Shown: one piece after another, positions 1 through 8,527 of the stretch | Layout: each line of letters starts with the position of its first letter | How positions within the stretch are numbered: position 1 is the stretch's first letter | Source: Flavobacterium indicum GPTSA100-9 = DSM 17447 | GTDB lineage: Bacteria; Bacteroidota; Bacteroidia; Flavobacteriales; Flavobacteriaceae | DNA length: 64,000 nt | Assembly (NCBI RefSeq): GCF_000455605.1 | Contig: NC_017025.1 | Location: forward strand, 1,984,001-2,048,000 | Reading direction: 5' to 3' | Program-made: the position numbers and the translations under genes | Notes under the pieces: model-generated | The model's database searches: none | The model's input: only the letters and a program-made list of their open reading frames with translations | What the model was told of the DNA's origin: nothing

Positions 1-1240
1 TAGTCATAGAACTTTGCATAGCTTCATAATTAGCATCTAAAATTAAAACTCCATTTTTTTCTTCCATATTTATTGAACAATTTTCATAAAACAGATTGGG
101 AGGAAAATAAACAGATGAAGTTTCGAATTCAAAATTATAATCATTCTTGGCTTTAATATTGTACTTTCCAGTTACAGTTTTAGGAGTAATAATTTCATCT
201 TTATATTCTAAAGGAATATTAACAATAGTTTTATTTCCATGAAAATCACTAACTTCAATTTTATAATTGTAACTGTTGTTTTTCTTAATATGTACGCCTG
301 CCGTTTTCTTATTATTTTGAACTAATGAAAGCGAATAAGGTTCCTTAATGAATAATTTTTGAAATCTTTGTTTTAATAATTTATATTTTTTAAAATCGAT
401 AAAATAATTAATATGCTTCGATTCGTCAAAAGCAAATGTGTCAAATTCATAACCAAAATGAGGCGATCCATTTAGAAAAGTTTGAACTTTATACACTCCA
501 TTTTTATTGTATATATTAGTTAACAAATCATAAGTGTTTACTGCAAAGCCGACTTTACCGTTTGTAAAAACTTTATTAGAAAGATAAGTTCCATCGGGTT
601 GTTTCAATAAAGTTAAAGCAATTGGTGCATTACTTTTATTAACCATAGTAGAATCATTCATTGGATATACCATTACACTACTTACTTCTGGAGCTTTATC
701 ATCTTTGATTAATTTATTCATACCAAAAGCCATTGGATTAATGATCTTTTCTGAATAAGTATCTCTAATTTCAAAATGCAAATGAGGTCCACCACTACCA
801 CCCGAATTTCCTGTATAAGCAATAATATCTCCTTTTTTTACTGGAAAAATACTTGGATAAAAATACGCTTCTACTTCATAGTTTTTTTCTTTATACTGTA
901 GTTTTTTAATATATTCTTCTATTGTTGATCCGTATTTACTTAAGTGCGCATATACAGAAGTATAGCCATTGGGATGGGTAATGTAAATCGCTTTACCATA
1001 TCCAAATATTCCCACTTTAATTCTGGACACATAACCATCTGCAGCAGCATATACCGGCAATCCTTCTACATTGTTCGTACGAATATCTATTCCAGAATGA
1101 AAATGATTAGGTCTTAATTCTCCGAAGGTTCCTGATAAATTTATAGGTATATCTAAAGGAGAACGGAAATAATCTTTGGGATATTGGGCAAATACAATTG
1201 CAGAGGCAAATAAAATAATAAATGGAAGTAATTTCTTCAT
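1..1240 (-). CDS. M23 family metallopeptidase (LytM/lysostaphin type), 3' end missing
   Basis: A secreted peptidoglycan endopeptidase-like protein that runs off the left edge; about 413 codons are visible and the stop lies outside. Translation from the ATG at 1240 begins MKKLLPFIILFASAIVFAQ, a Sec signal peptide. The M23 zinc motifs are visible: H-S-G-I-D near residues 48-52 and H-L-H near 153-155. The long segment after the peptidase domain is typical of Bacteroidota M23 proteins, and its function is unknown. M23 enzymes cut peptide cross-bridges in the cell wall; whether this one is active or a regulator cannot be told, but all ligand positions I can see are present. The family call is confident. 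Confidence 0.88.
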   Translation of the reverse strand, partial: MKKLLPFIILFASAIVFAQYPKDYFRSPLDIPINLSGTFGELRPNHFHSGIDIRTNNVEGLPVYAAADGYVSRIKVGIFGYGKAIYITHPNGYTSVYAHLSKYGSTIEEYIKKLQYKEKNYEVEAYFYPSIFPVKKGDIIAYTGNSGGSGGPHLHFEIRDTYSEKIINPMAFGMNKLIKDDKAPEVSSVMVYPMNDSTMVNKSNAPIALTLLKQPDGTYLSNKVFTNGKVGFAVNTYDLLTNIYNKNGVYKVQTFLNGSPHFGYEFDTFAFDESKHINYFIDFKKYKLLKQRFQKLFIKEPYSLSLVQNNKKTAGVHIKKNNSYNYKIEVSDFHGNKTIVNIPLEYKDEIITPKTVTGKYNIKAKNDYNFEFETSSVYFPPNLFYENCSINMEEKNGVLILDANYEAMQSSMT

Positions 1241-1440
1241 TAAATAAGGCTTTGGTGCTAAAATACAAAAATCCAATGCATTTACAATATGAAATTGGGT
1301 TTTACCATAAATTTTCAATCCTTTTTTTCAATTTATAATCATCATACAACTGCTCTTCATTCTTACAACATATTAAATACCAACTTGTTAGAAATCATTA
1401 ACAATTCATTATCAAATCGTTATCAGTTATTTCTTCGGTT

Positions 1441-1457
1441 TTGGCACACGACTTGAA
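1441..1457 (+). promoter_or_regulatory. Sigma-54-like promoter (-24/-12 type)
   Basis: The sequence reads TTGGCAC, five bases, then TTGAA. This matches the -24 half of the RpoN consensus exactly and the -12 half (TTGCA) except for GA instead of GC. It lies 57 bases before the ATG of the secreted repeat protein at 1515. The same arrangement with the same spacing precedes the lipoprotein gene at 42333. No TAnnTTTG box was seen in this leader. Confidence 0.45.
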
Positions 1458-1514
1458 ATAGATTAATCAAACAGCAATGTTTTAAAAAATGTTTAACCAT
1501 TAAATTTTAAGATT

Positions 1515-2186
1515 ATGAAAAAAATTACATTTTTAGTTGCAGGTTTATTTTTAGTGTTAAACGCAGCGGTGGCTCAAGAAACAGAACGAGGAAGAGGTCC
1601 AAGAGTAGAATATCATAATTCATACGCTATAGATTATAGAGAAGCTGAACCAATTGTATTTAGAGAAAGAGGTATTGAGTTTTTTGTATTCCCAACAGGA
1701 GATTTCGATTTTAATACTGTAAATAACGGTCCAAGACCAAGAAGAGGAAGCATCAATGAAACTTACGGCGCTCCAAGAGTTGAAGATAGAGGTATAAGAG
1801 GCGTACGAATTGAACACGACAGTTACGGAAGAGTGCGCCGAGTAGGAAATGTATTCATCAATTATGATTACTACGGAAGAGTGAAAAGAATTGGTAGTGT
1901 TTATATGACTTATAATAGTTTTGCCTTAACAAGAATTGGTGGAATGCGAATTTTTTACAACTATCATGGTGAAATTATTGGGGTAAGTGGATTTGTAAAC
2001 GGTTATGGTGGCTATGCTTACAACCCTTGTCCAACTGGCTATAATGGTGGTGGACATGACTATGATGAGGATTGGTATGAAGATGAGGGTGATTTTTACT
2101 ACTACAAAAAAGACGGTACAAAAGAAAAAATGAAAAAAGAAGACGTAGATGCCATCAAAAGAGATGCATTAGAAAGAAAAAGTTAA
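1515..2186 (+). CDS. Secreted protein of unknown function with short tandem aromatic repeats
   Basis: A 223-residue exported protein; I do not recognise a named domain. Residues 1-20 form a Sec signal peptide ending in AAVAQ. Residues 106-152 contain three consecutive units of 15 to 16 residues following R-(V/T)-x-R-(I/V)-G-x-(V/M)-x-(I/M)-x-Y-(N/D)-x-x-(G/A), with weaker copies just before (93-105) and after (153-166). This recalls YD-type or beta-solenoid repeats, but I cannot assign a family. A Gly/Tyr/Asp-rich stretch (160-200) and a charged Lys/Glu/Asp tail follow. It is a single gene with its own sigma-54-like promoter and a hairpin terminator. Function unknown; a cell-surface or periplasmic role is inferred from the signal peptide only. 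Confidence 0.8.
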   Translation: MKKITFLVAGLFLVLNAAVAQETERGRGPRVEYHNSYAIDYREAEPIVFRERGIEFFVFPTGDFDFNTVNNGPRPRRGSINETYGAPRVEDRGIRGVRIEHDSYGRVRRVGNVFINYDYYGRVKRIGSVYMTYNSFALTRIGGMRIFYNYHGEIIGVSGFVNGYGGYAYNPCPTGYNGGGHDYDEDWYEDEGDFYYYKKDGTKEKMKKEDVDAIKRDALERKS

Positions 2187-2221
2187 AATTATATAGTTTG
2201 AAATTGGTTAGTTGATTGAAG

Positions 2222-2254
2222 TCCTGCAGAGTATTTTACGAAGCAGGATTTTTC
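2222..2254 (+). terminator. Possible terminator after the secreted repeat protein
   Basis: TCCTGC at 2222-2227 pairs with GCAGGA at 2243-2248, followed by a run of T. The loop is long (15 bases), so confidence is moderate. The stop codon of the convergent flippase gene (2236-2238) falls inside the loop. Confidence 0.45.
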
Positions 2255-3723
2255 ATTTGTAATACCTTTGAAATAGTATTTCGCATTACATAATTGATAT
2301 CTGATGAAACCTTTAAAGCATAATTTATTGCTAAATAAAATAATGTTACTAATATCGATTTCAATACAATATTTAAAATTGGATGAAATGAAAACTCCCA
2401 AAAATAAAACACAAAAAAAGTAAGTGCAGTAATCCCTAAAGAAATTAAATTTTTACTGGTAAAGGGAAATAATTTCATTTTAACTACTACAAAAAACAAC
2501 TTCGCTAAACTATATAACGTTATGGCAATTAAAGTAGCTATTGCAGCACCATTTAATCCAAATTCAGGAATAAAGTACATGTTTAACAAAACTATAACCA
2601 CCACTAAAAGTACCCCTAAAAGTAAAACAGCTCGGTAATATTTCGAATTGAAAATAATGGCGTTATTTATTCCTAAAATTAAATCGAAATATTTAGACAA
2701 TCCAATGGTAAAAACAACAAATACACCTTGTCGATACCCTTCTTCAGGCAATAAATTATAAACCTGATTTAAATTAACTAATATTCCAATATAAAGTAAG
2801 CCTCCAATGACTTGTAAACTAACCGACGACTTTTTATACAACTCATTCAACTCTTCCCATTTTTTTTCACTCATCAGTTTTGCAGTAATAGGATAGGTTA
2901 TTTGGTGCATGGCACGCATAGGCACAGAAATAACTAATGCCATGAAAATTGCCACATTGTAAAAAGCAATATTATCTATTGAAATATATTTATTAATCAT
3001 GTATTTATCAATATCCAACAACATATTGGCTACACTAGCCGATAAAATAATAAAAACCGTATACGTTAAGATGGCTTTACTTTGTTTTGGCACTTTGAAA
3101 TGCAATCGGATTCGTTTTACTCGATTAGCCGAATACATAATCATGAGTAAACTGATTCCATACACTAATACCAAAGAATAAATAAAATCAGATTGAGAAA
3201 GATACTCATAATACACGGCAAACAGTAAAATAGTAATCAGTATTCGAATAAAAACTTCTTTTACAAAGGAACCAAAAACCGATTTCATATGTGCTCGTAA
3301 CCAAGCATAAAATATTTCAAAATACCCCATGAACAATCCAATGATTGGAATTATCCAAACAAAATCGTACACAATGGCATTTTCTTTGGATTCATAGGCA
3401 GCTATAGTATCATAAAATCCGTAAAAAAACACCAAAGCCGGAATAACAAATACCAAAGGAACCAGTAACATATAGGTCATGTACTTATTTAAATCTTCCT
3501 CCGTTTTGTTATGTTCATTAAAAAATTTAATTAACGTATTTTGAATTCCAAAAGACAATAATGGGTATAAAATATTAGCCGTAGAAAGTACATATCCGGT
3601 TAAACCAACATAGTCTTTCCCCAAAAAATAAGGATACATAAACAACGTATTTGCTCCACCAATAGCAAAACCAATAAAGGTTATGATGGTATTTTTTATA
3701 GATTGTTTAATGACGATTCCCAT
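2236..3723 (-). CDS. Polysaccharide flippase (Wzx/MATE-like polysaccharide biosynthesis protein)
   Basis: A 495-residue integral membrane protein with about twelve to fourteen predicted hydrophobic segments spread over its length, matching the size and pattern of the MurJ/Wzx/MATE superfamily. These proteins move lipid-linked sugar units across the inner membrane. The N-terminal segment with FAIGGANTLFMYPYFLG resembles the start of polysaccharide biosynthesis (RfbX/PST) proteins. It lies 7 bases downstream of a glycosyltransferase gene and is probably translated from the same message. The context (glycosyltransferase and a YfhO-like protein upstream) supports a role in surface glycan assembly. 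The substrate cannot be inferred. Confidence 0.85.
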   Translation of the reverse strand: MGIVIKQSIKNTIITFIGFAIGGANTLFMYPYFLGKDYVGLTGYVLSTANILYPLLSFGIQNTLIKFFNEHNKTEEDLNKYMTYMLLVPLVFVIPALVFFYGFYDTIAAYESKENAIVYDFVWIIPIIGLFMGYFEIFYAWLRAHMKSVFGSFVKEVFIRILITILLFAVYYEYLSQSDFIYSLVLVYGISLLMIMYSANRVKRIRLHFKVPKQSKAILTYTVFIILSASVANMLLDIDKYMINKYISIDNIAFYNVAIFMALVISVPMRAMHQITYPITAKLMSEKKWEELNELYKKSSVSLQVIGGLLYIGILVNLNQVYNLLPEEGYRQGVFVVFTIGLSKYFDLILGINNAIIFNSKYYRAVLLLGVLLVVVIVLLNMYFIPEFGLNGAAIATLIAITLYSLAKLFFVVVKMKLFPFTSKNLISLGITALTFFVFYFWEFSFHPILNIVLKSILVTLFYLAINYALKVSSDINYVMRNTISKVLQMKNPAS

Positions 3724-3730
3724 AATTTGA

Positions 3731-5029
3731 TTACGAATTTGAAGAAAGTAATTGTGCCAATTGCGCGGTTAAATTCTTTCTGCTGTATTGTTGTAAACCC
3801 ACGGCATGAACTTTTAAATTAGCATTCAAATATTGTTGAAATTGCTCTAAAACAGTAGCTTTTAATGCTTCTTTTTCATGGTATTGGAAAAACACACCTG
3901 TATTGGTAGATTTAATAATGGATTCAAAATCAGAATCTTTTGGCCCAATAGCTAAAATAGGACGCTCAGACACCATGTATTCAAATAATTTCCCTGGAAT
4001 GATACATTTGGTTTCTTCAGAATCTATTTCAATTAACAACAATACTTGTGAAGCTCTCTGCTGAATTAAAGCTTCTTCATGCGAAACATATCCTAGATTA
4101 TTTACATAATTATCCAATTGATAGTCTGAAATTGAATGTAACACTTCTTTACTTACGGCACCGATTAATTTCAACTGAAAATGCTGAGCAAATGCTTCAT
4201 TTTCTTGAATTAATTCAGCTAAAGATTCCCATAAAATTTGCGGATTTCTTTGTGATAAAAAAGAACCAATATGCGCCATGGTGAATTTAGCATCTAAAGG
4301 CTTCCTCTCTACTCGCTCCACATCATATCCATTTGTGATGACTTCAATGGGTCTTGTAGTTAACGCTTGAAATTCTTTTTTAGTTGTGGGCGAAGTTACT
4401 AATACCGTATCACAGCTATTTAACACTTCTGCTTCCCATTTTTTATGTTTATTGGCTGCCCAAGTACTTAACTTCAATTCTTTATGATAGCCAATAGTAG
4501 TCCAAGGATCACGAAAATCAGCTATCCAATTAATTTTTAACTGTTTTTTTAACGCCAAACCTATCAAATGTAAGCTATGAGGTGGTCCAGTGGTAATAAC
4601 TGTTTCTATATGATTTTCTTGAATGTACTTTTTTAGATAGTTCACAGAAGGTTTCACCCAAAATACACGGGCATCAGGAATAAAAATATTACCGCGAATC
4701 CACAACATCATTTTTTCAACCCAAGATTGTTTTTTATCTTTTGTGATAATCCCAGCACTTATTTTCTTGGTCTTATTTTTAGAAAAAATAGAAGCCAAAG
4801 CATAAGGTTCGAAAATCTTATTTTTTAAAATGATTGCCTTTTCGTTTACATCACTGTTCAATTTTTCATCCAATAAAGGATAGTTGGGATTTTCTGGAAT
4901 GTAAACAATGGGTTGAATTCCAAAATCGGGCAAATATTTCACAAATTTTAACCAACGCTGCACGCCCGGACCTCCTGCAGGTGGCCAGTAATAACAAACG
5001 ATTAAAACTTTTTTTGTTGGACTTTCCAA
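3731..5029 (-). CDS. GT4-like glycosyltransferase (GT-B fold)
   Basis: A 432-residue protein with an N-terminal Rossmann-like strand followed by the glycine-rich loop YYWPPAGGPGVQRW (about residues 13-26). This is typical of GT4/family 1 glycosyltransferases that transfer sugars from nucleotide donors. The C-terminal half has the expected donor-binding region, with IPGKLFEYMVSERPIL and a downstream acidic segment; E in the K-L-F-E-Y stretch corresponds to the usual E-x7-E region. No membrane segment is obvious, so it probably acts at the inner face of the inner membrane. It sits between the nucleotidyltransferase gene (5-base gap) and the flippase (7-base gap), suggesting one operon. Donor and acceptor are unknown. 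Confidence 0.85.
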   Translation of the reverse strand: MESPTKKVLIVCYYWPPAGGPGVQRWLKFVKYLPDFGIQPIVYIPENPNYPLLDEKLNSDVNEKAIILKNKIFEPYALASIFSKNKTKKISAGIITKDKKQSWVEKMMLWIRGNIFIPDARVFWVKPSVNYLKKYIQENHIETVITTGPPHSLHLIGLALKKQLKINWIADFRDPWTTIGYHKELKLSTWAANKHKKWEAEVLNSCDTVLVTSPTTKKEFQALTTRPIEVITNGYDVERVERKPLDAKFTMAHIGSFLSQRNPQILWESLAELIQENEAFAQHFQLKLIGAVSKEVLHSISDYQLDNYVNNLGYVSHEEALIQQRASQVLLLIEIDSEETKCIIPGKLFEYMVSERPILAIGPKDSDFESIIKSTNTGVFFQYHEKEALKATVLEQFQQYLNANLKVHAVGLQQYSRKNLTAQLAQLLSSNS

Positions 5030-5034
5030 AATAA

Positions 5035-5508
5035 CTAATCTAATTTATTTTCTTTTGAATTGACTTTATTTAATTCTTCAATATCTAAAATGTCTTTAGT
5101 CCGATTAGCTGCAAATTTAGATTTAATTAAATTTTCATAATCAATAAAATTAACTTTCACCCCAGCAATTTCAACAACTGTTGCGTTATTTAACAACTCA
5201 TCAAAAGAGATATCTTCAAGTCCTTTTACACTTGTCATTAAGTCTAATCGCATTCCAAAACCAATATTTACATCTGTATATCCGGGAATAAATTGCATCG
5301 TTTCAACATTTGGAAATTCAATTAATTTTGATGCTTTAAGCGCTTTATTAAGTTTTAAACGATTTTCTAAGGTATCTTTGAAAAAAACATCCATATCACC
5401 TGTATTTCTATTATACCCATAGATATTGACAGCAAAACCTCCAATAATAATATATTCTAATTTTTCAAAATCAAAATTTTTCCAAATCTCAAAAACTTCA
5501 GGTATCAT
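5035..5508 (-). CDS. Minimal nucleotidyltransferase-fold protein (MNT/AbiEii-like, DUF6036-like)
   Basis: A 157-residue protein with the core of the nucleotidyltransferase fold: GGFAVNIYGYNRNTGDMDVF at residues 23-42, i.e. the G-G motif, an arginine, and D-x-D with D38 and D40 as probable metal ligands. Related proteins include antitoxin- or toxin-like NTases of toxin-antitoxin modules (MNT, AbiEii, MenA) and orphan NTases. The start overlaps by one base (TAATG) the stop of a 44-codon gene, which suggests translational coupling and a two-gene module. The pair sits inside a surface-glycan operon to which it has no evident biochemical link, suggesting insertion. The fold is well supported; the biological role is not known. 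Confidence 0.75.
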   Translation of the reverse strand: MIPEVFEIWKNFDFEKLEYIIIGGFAVNIYGYNRNTGDMDVFFKDTLENRLKLNKALKASKLIEFPNVETMQFIPGYTDVNIGFGMRLDLMTSVKGLEDISFDELLNNATVVEIAGVKVNFIDYENLIKSKFAANRTKDILDIEELNKVNSKENKLD

Positions 5509-5642
5509 TATTTCTTAATTTTAATAATTTTTGCAGTTTTTAAAGCATAGGATATTTCAATTAATTTCATTAATCGCTCTAACCTTTCAAAATAGGATAA
5601 AGATTGCATCTCAATGATATGTTCTTTTTCAGATTTTGTCAT
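5508..5642 (-). CDS. Small protein (44 aa) coupled to the nucleotidyltransferase gene
   Basis: Reading leftward from the ATG at 5642 gives MTKSEKEHIIEMQSLSYFER followed by a basic helix ending KIIKIKK, 44 residues before TAA. Its stop overlaps the start codon of the downstream nucleotidyltransferase gene (TAATG), which argues that it is a real gene. It begins 16 bases after the stop of the YfhO-like gene. The composition suggests two amphipathic helices with a strongly basic C-terminus. It could be an antitoxin or specificity partner of the NTase; that is inference from the arrangement only. I know of no named family for it. Confidence 0.6.
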   Translation of the reverse strand: MTKSEKEHIIEMQSLSYFERLERLMKLIEISYALKTAKIIKIKK

Positions 5643-5658
5643 TTTATAGCATTACAAA

Positions 5659-8085
5659 TTATTGAGCAACTTGCTGAGTTTTCTTTCTCCAATAAAAAAT
5701 ACCTAATCCAATTACACCCAACATTAAAACAGAGCTAATTAATGCAATCATTCCCCCTGTTTTCACTACTTCAGGTTCAAATTTAAATTCAATAGTATGT
5801 TTCCCAGCTGGAATTTGCAATCCTCTTAAAACATAATTCACATTTAAGATTGTTGCTTCTTTTCCATCAATTGTAGCTATCCAACCTTTTGGGTAATAAA
5901 TTTCAGAAAACACCCCAAAACCAGCGTTTGAATTAGTTGATACATACTTCAAATAATTAGGTTTATAAGTTTCTAAATTTATGGTAGCAGTTGAATCTTT
6001 CGTAAAAGTTGCGGCTATCGTTACATCTTTGTTTTCCTTTTTTGACAATGTAGCTTCATCCTTCGTTTTTAAAGAATTTAAAGCTTTCATTTCTTCATCT
6101 GCTGAATTCACAAATTTTAGTTTTGAGACAAACCAAGCATTTCCATTGGCATTCGGATTTTGCAAGGCCATTGGCGCTCCTTGTTCATTCGTTTGAATCA
6201 CATATTTTGTATTCAACATATTCAATACTTCAATATTATTCTTAGCGATTTGGTAATCAAACAACTCCTGCATTTTTTTTGGCTTGGCTGCATGATAACC
6301 GCCAATTGATTTATGGAAGAAAGAAGCACGAGCACTGTTCATATTTCCATCCATTTCGAAAACTCTAAAATGTGATTTATCTTCAAGAATTCGTTTATCG
6401 GCTTCTGTTTCTTCAAAAGGACGTTCAATTTGTGATTTCGATACAAAATCTTCCGCTTTTACGTAATTTTTAGCTACAAAGAACAAATCGAAAACCATTA
6501 CTAAACCAACTAAAAGTACGGTATTGAATTGTGAAAATGTCTTTTTAGTATAGAAAAACAGAACTGCAAAAGCAACCGCTAGAAACCCTAAGGAACGATA
6601 AATTGTTGAGAAATACATAGCTTTTCTATCTTCTTTCAATACATCCATAAAATTAGCTCCATATTGTTTCGCATAAAACTCATCATTTAAACTTGTAAAT
6701 GAGAATGATCCGCTCAACAACAATAACACTACTAAAATTCCCGCTACAATTCCACCTGCATATAACAATGATTTGCCGCGCTCAGTTTCATCACTATTCA
6801 CAAATGCAGATAATCCTAAAATAGCTAAAACAGGCATGCACAATTCTAATAAAACTTGAATGGATGAAACCGCTCTAAATTTATTGTACATAGGTACATA
6901 ATTGATGAAGAAATCGGTTAAAGGAGCAAAATGTTTACCCCATGAAAGAGCCAATGAAAACACCACACCCACTGCCAATGCATATTTAATTTTCCGTTTT
7001 TCAACAAACAATGCAAGTATTGCCAAAAAGAAAACTACTATTCCAATATAAGCAGGAGCGGCAACAATAGGCTGTTCTCCCCAATAAGTTGGCATGTGTT
7101 TAACCAAATTTACAGCTTCACTTTCAGGAACATTTTGTGCTACAATAAATTGGTACATCGATGAATCCGGACCTAAATCTTCTGAATTTGAACCACCAAA
7201 CAATTTTGGAGCAATTAAATTTAAACTTTCGCCAATACCATAACTGTATTCGGTTATATATTCATAGCTCATGGCGTTATCATCGATTTTTTTCTTGCCC
7301 TCTGCATCAAAAGACAATTCACTATTACTTCGTGTTGAATACTTAGCATATTCTGAAGTGGCTAATAAATTGGTTGCGTTTGCTCCTACTGCTAAAATTG
7401 CACCAATTGCAAATACACCTAACACTTTAGTTAAATGTTTAAAATCTTTTTCTTTTATAATTTCAATGAAATAATAGCCTCCAATAATTAACAATAAAAA
7501 CAAGAAATAATAGGTCATCTGGAAGTGATTTGCCTGAATTTCCAAAGCAGCGGCTAGCATGGTTACAATTCCTCCTAAAACATATCTTTTTTGGAAAACC
7601 CATAAAACACCTGCTAACAATAACGGCATATAAGCAATAGCATGTGCTTTCGCATTATGTCCAACACCTAAAATAATGATCAAATACGTTGAAAATCCAA
7701 AAGCTAAAGCACCAAAAAAAGCTTTTAATGGCTTCATTTTCAAGCTTAACATTAAGACATAAAATCCTAAAAAATATAAAAACAAATAATCGGCCGGTCT
7801 AGGTAAAAAACGTAAAACACTATCTAAGTCTTTTATATAGTTATTAGGATATTTAGCTCCTAATTGATAGGTTGGCATCCCACCAAAAGCACTATTAGTC
7901 CAATACGGTTCTTCCTTATATTCCTTTCTAAAGTCGATTTGTTCTTTAGCCATTCCGGTATATTGAGCAATATCGGACTGAAAAATTTGTTTTCCTTGTA
8001 AAGTTGGATAAAAATAAATTAATGCAATTGCAATAAAACCAATTAATGCATACAAATGCGGGGCAAACTTATTTAAGTTCTTCAT
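5659..8085 (-). CDS. YfhO family membrane protein
   Basis: An 808-residue inner-membrane protein with many hydrophobic segments in its first 540 residues, a soluble domain of about 230 residues, and a final membrane segment (about 775-795) followed by a basic tail RKKTQQ. The size and the C-terminal region (GWIATIDGKEATILNVNYVLRGLQIPAGKH, read in two parts) match the Bacteroidota YfhO family. These are GT-C-like membrane proteins implicated in lipid-linked sugar transfer. In Bacillus YfhO acts in lipoteichoic acid glycosylation; here the substrate is unknown. It probably heads the leftward cluster ending in the glycosyltransferase and flippase. Confidence 0.85.
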   Translation of the reverse strand: MKNLNKFAPHLYALIGFIAIALIYFYPTLQGKQIFQSDIAQYTGMAKEQIDFRKEYKEEPYWTNSAFGGMPTYQLGAKYPNNYIKDLDSVLRFLPRPADYLFLYFLGFYVLMLSLKMKPLKAFFGALAFGFSTYLIIILGVGHNAKAHAIAYMPLLLAGVLWVFQKRYVLGGIVTMLAAALEIQANHFQMTYYFLFLLLIIGGYYFIEIIKEKDFKHLTKVLGVFAIGAILAVGANATNLLATSEYAKYSTRSNSELSFDAEGKKKIDDNAMSYEYITEYSYGIGESLNLIAPKLFGGSNSEDLGPDSSMYQFIVAQNVPESEAVNLVKHMPTYWGEQPIVAAPAYIGIVVFFLAILALFVEKRKIKYALAVGVVFSLALSWGKHFAPLTDFFINYVPMYNKFRAVSSIQVLLELCMPVLAILGLSAFVNSDETERGKSLLYAGGIVAGILVVLLLLSGSFSFTSLNDEFYAKQYGANFMDVLKEDRKAMYFSTIYRSLGFLAVAFAVLFFYTKKTFSQFNTVLLVGLVMVFDLFFVAKNYVKAEDFVSKSQIERPFEETEADKRILEDKSHFRVFEMDGNMNSARASFFHKSIGGYHAAKPKKMQELFDYQIAKNNIEVLNMLNTKYVIQTNEQGAPMALQNPNANGNAWFVSKLKFVNSADEEMKALNSLKTKDEATLSKKENKDVTIAATFTKDSTATINLETYKPNYLKYVSTNSNAGFGVFSEIYYPKGWIATIDGKEATILNVNYVLRGLQIPAGKHTIEFKFEPEVVKTGGMIALISSVLMLGVIGLGIFYWRKKTQQVAQ

Positions 8086-8111
8086 TTCTTTGTTTTGGAT
8101 TAAATAATGTA

Positions 8112-8142
8112 CAAAAATAAAAAAACTCCGATAATACGGAGC
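8112..8142 (-). terminator. Rho-independent terminator of the DUF4834 gene
   Basis: Read leftward, CTCCG and CGGAG (8137-8141 and 8126-8130) form a five-pair stem with a six-base loop, followed by an uninterrupted T-rich run. It lies 4 bases after the stop of the 90-residue gene and before the YfhO-like gene, separating the two transcription units. Confidence 0.75.
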
Positions 8143-8145
8143 AAT

Positions 8146-8418
8146 TTATTCCACTTCTTCAAAATCAATGTACTCACCTACCTGTTTTGTCGGTTTTGGA
8201 GTAGCCTTTTTTGATTCAGTTTGCGTTTGATTTTGATTATGTGTGTGATAATTTTGTTGTTGCTGATCAAATTGTTTCTTAATATGTTCTTCTGCTTTTT
8301 TTGCCATTTGTTGCACCAAATAAGGCGCTAATAATCGCATTAAAAATTTAAACAAGTAATAGAACAAAAGAATATAAAATAACGTTTTGATTAATCCTTG
8401 TAAACTTGCCGTATCCAT
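8146..8418 (-). CDS. DUF4834 family small membrane protein
   Basis: A 90-residue protein with one hydrophobic helix near residues 10-32 (LFYILLFYYLFKFLMRLLAP), a basic/glutamine-rich linker, and an acidic end (GEYIDFEEVE). This is the pattern of the flavobacterial DUF4834 family. No function is established. It has its own promoter box and a terminator, so it appears to be a monocistronic gene divergent from the outer-membrane protein gene at 8528. Confidence 0.7.
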   Translation of the reverse strand: MDTASLQGLIKTLFYILLFYYLFKFLMRLLAPYLVQQMAKKAEEHIKKQFDQQQQNYHTHNQNQTQTESKKATPKPTKQVGEYIDFEEVE

Positions 8419-8432
8419 TCTACTATTTTTTT

Positions 8433-8440
8433 CAAAAATA
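8433..8440 (-). promoter_or_regulatory. -7 box for DUF4834
   Basis: TATTTTTG read leftward matches the Bacteroidota -7 consensus TAnnTTTG, 15 bases from the start codon. No clear -33 TTG was found. Confidence 0.4.
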
Positions 8441-8485
8441 AGAATAAATATTTCACAACATACTTAAAATAATTATAAAATATTT

Positions 8486-8493
8486 TACATTTG
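8486..8493 (+). promoter_or_regulatory. -7 box for the outer-membrane protein operon
   Basis: TACATTTG matches TAnnTTTG, 35 bases before the ATG at 8528. It is divergent from the box at 8433-8440. No obvious -33 element. Confidence 0.4.
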
Positions 8494-8527
8494 AAAACTA
8501 TAACCATTTAGCAAAATTTCTGAAGAT

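Noticed and set aside
2189..2401. Short minus-strand frame at the 3' end of the flippase gene
   Set aside because: Overlaps the flippase in another frame with no family resemblance.
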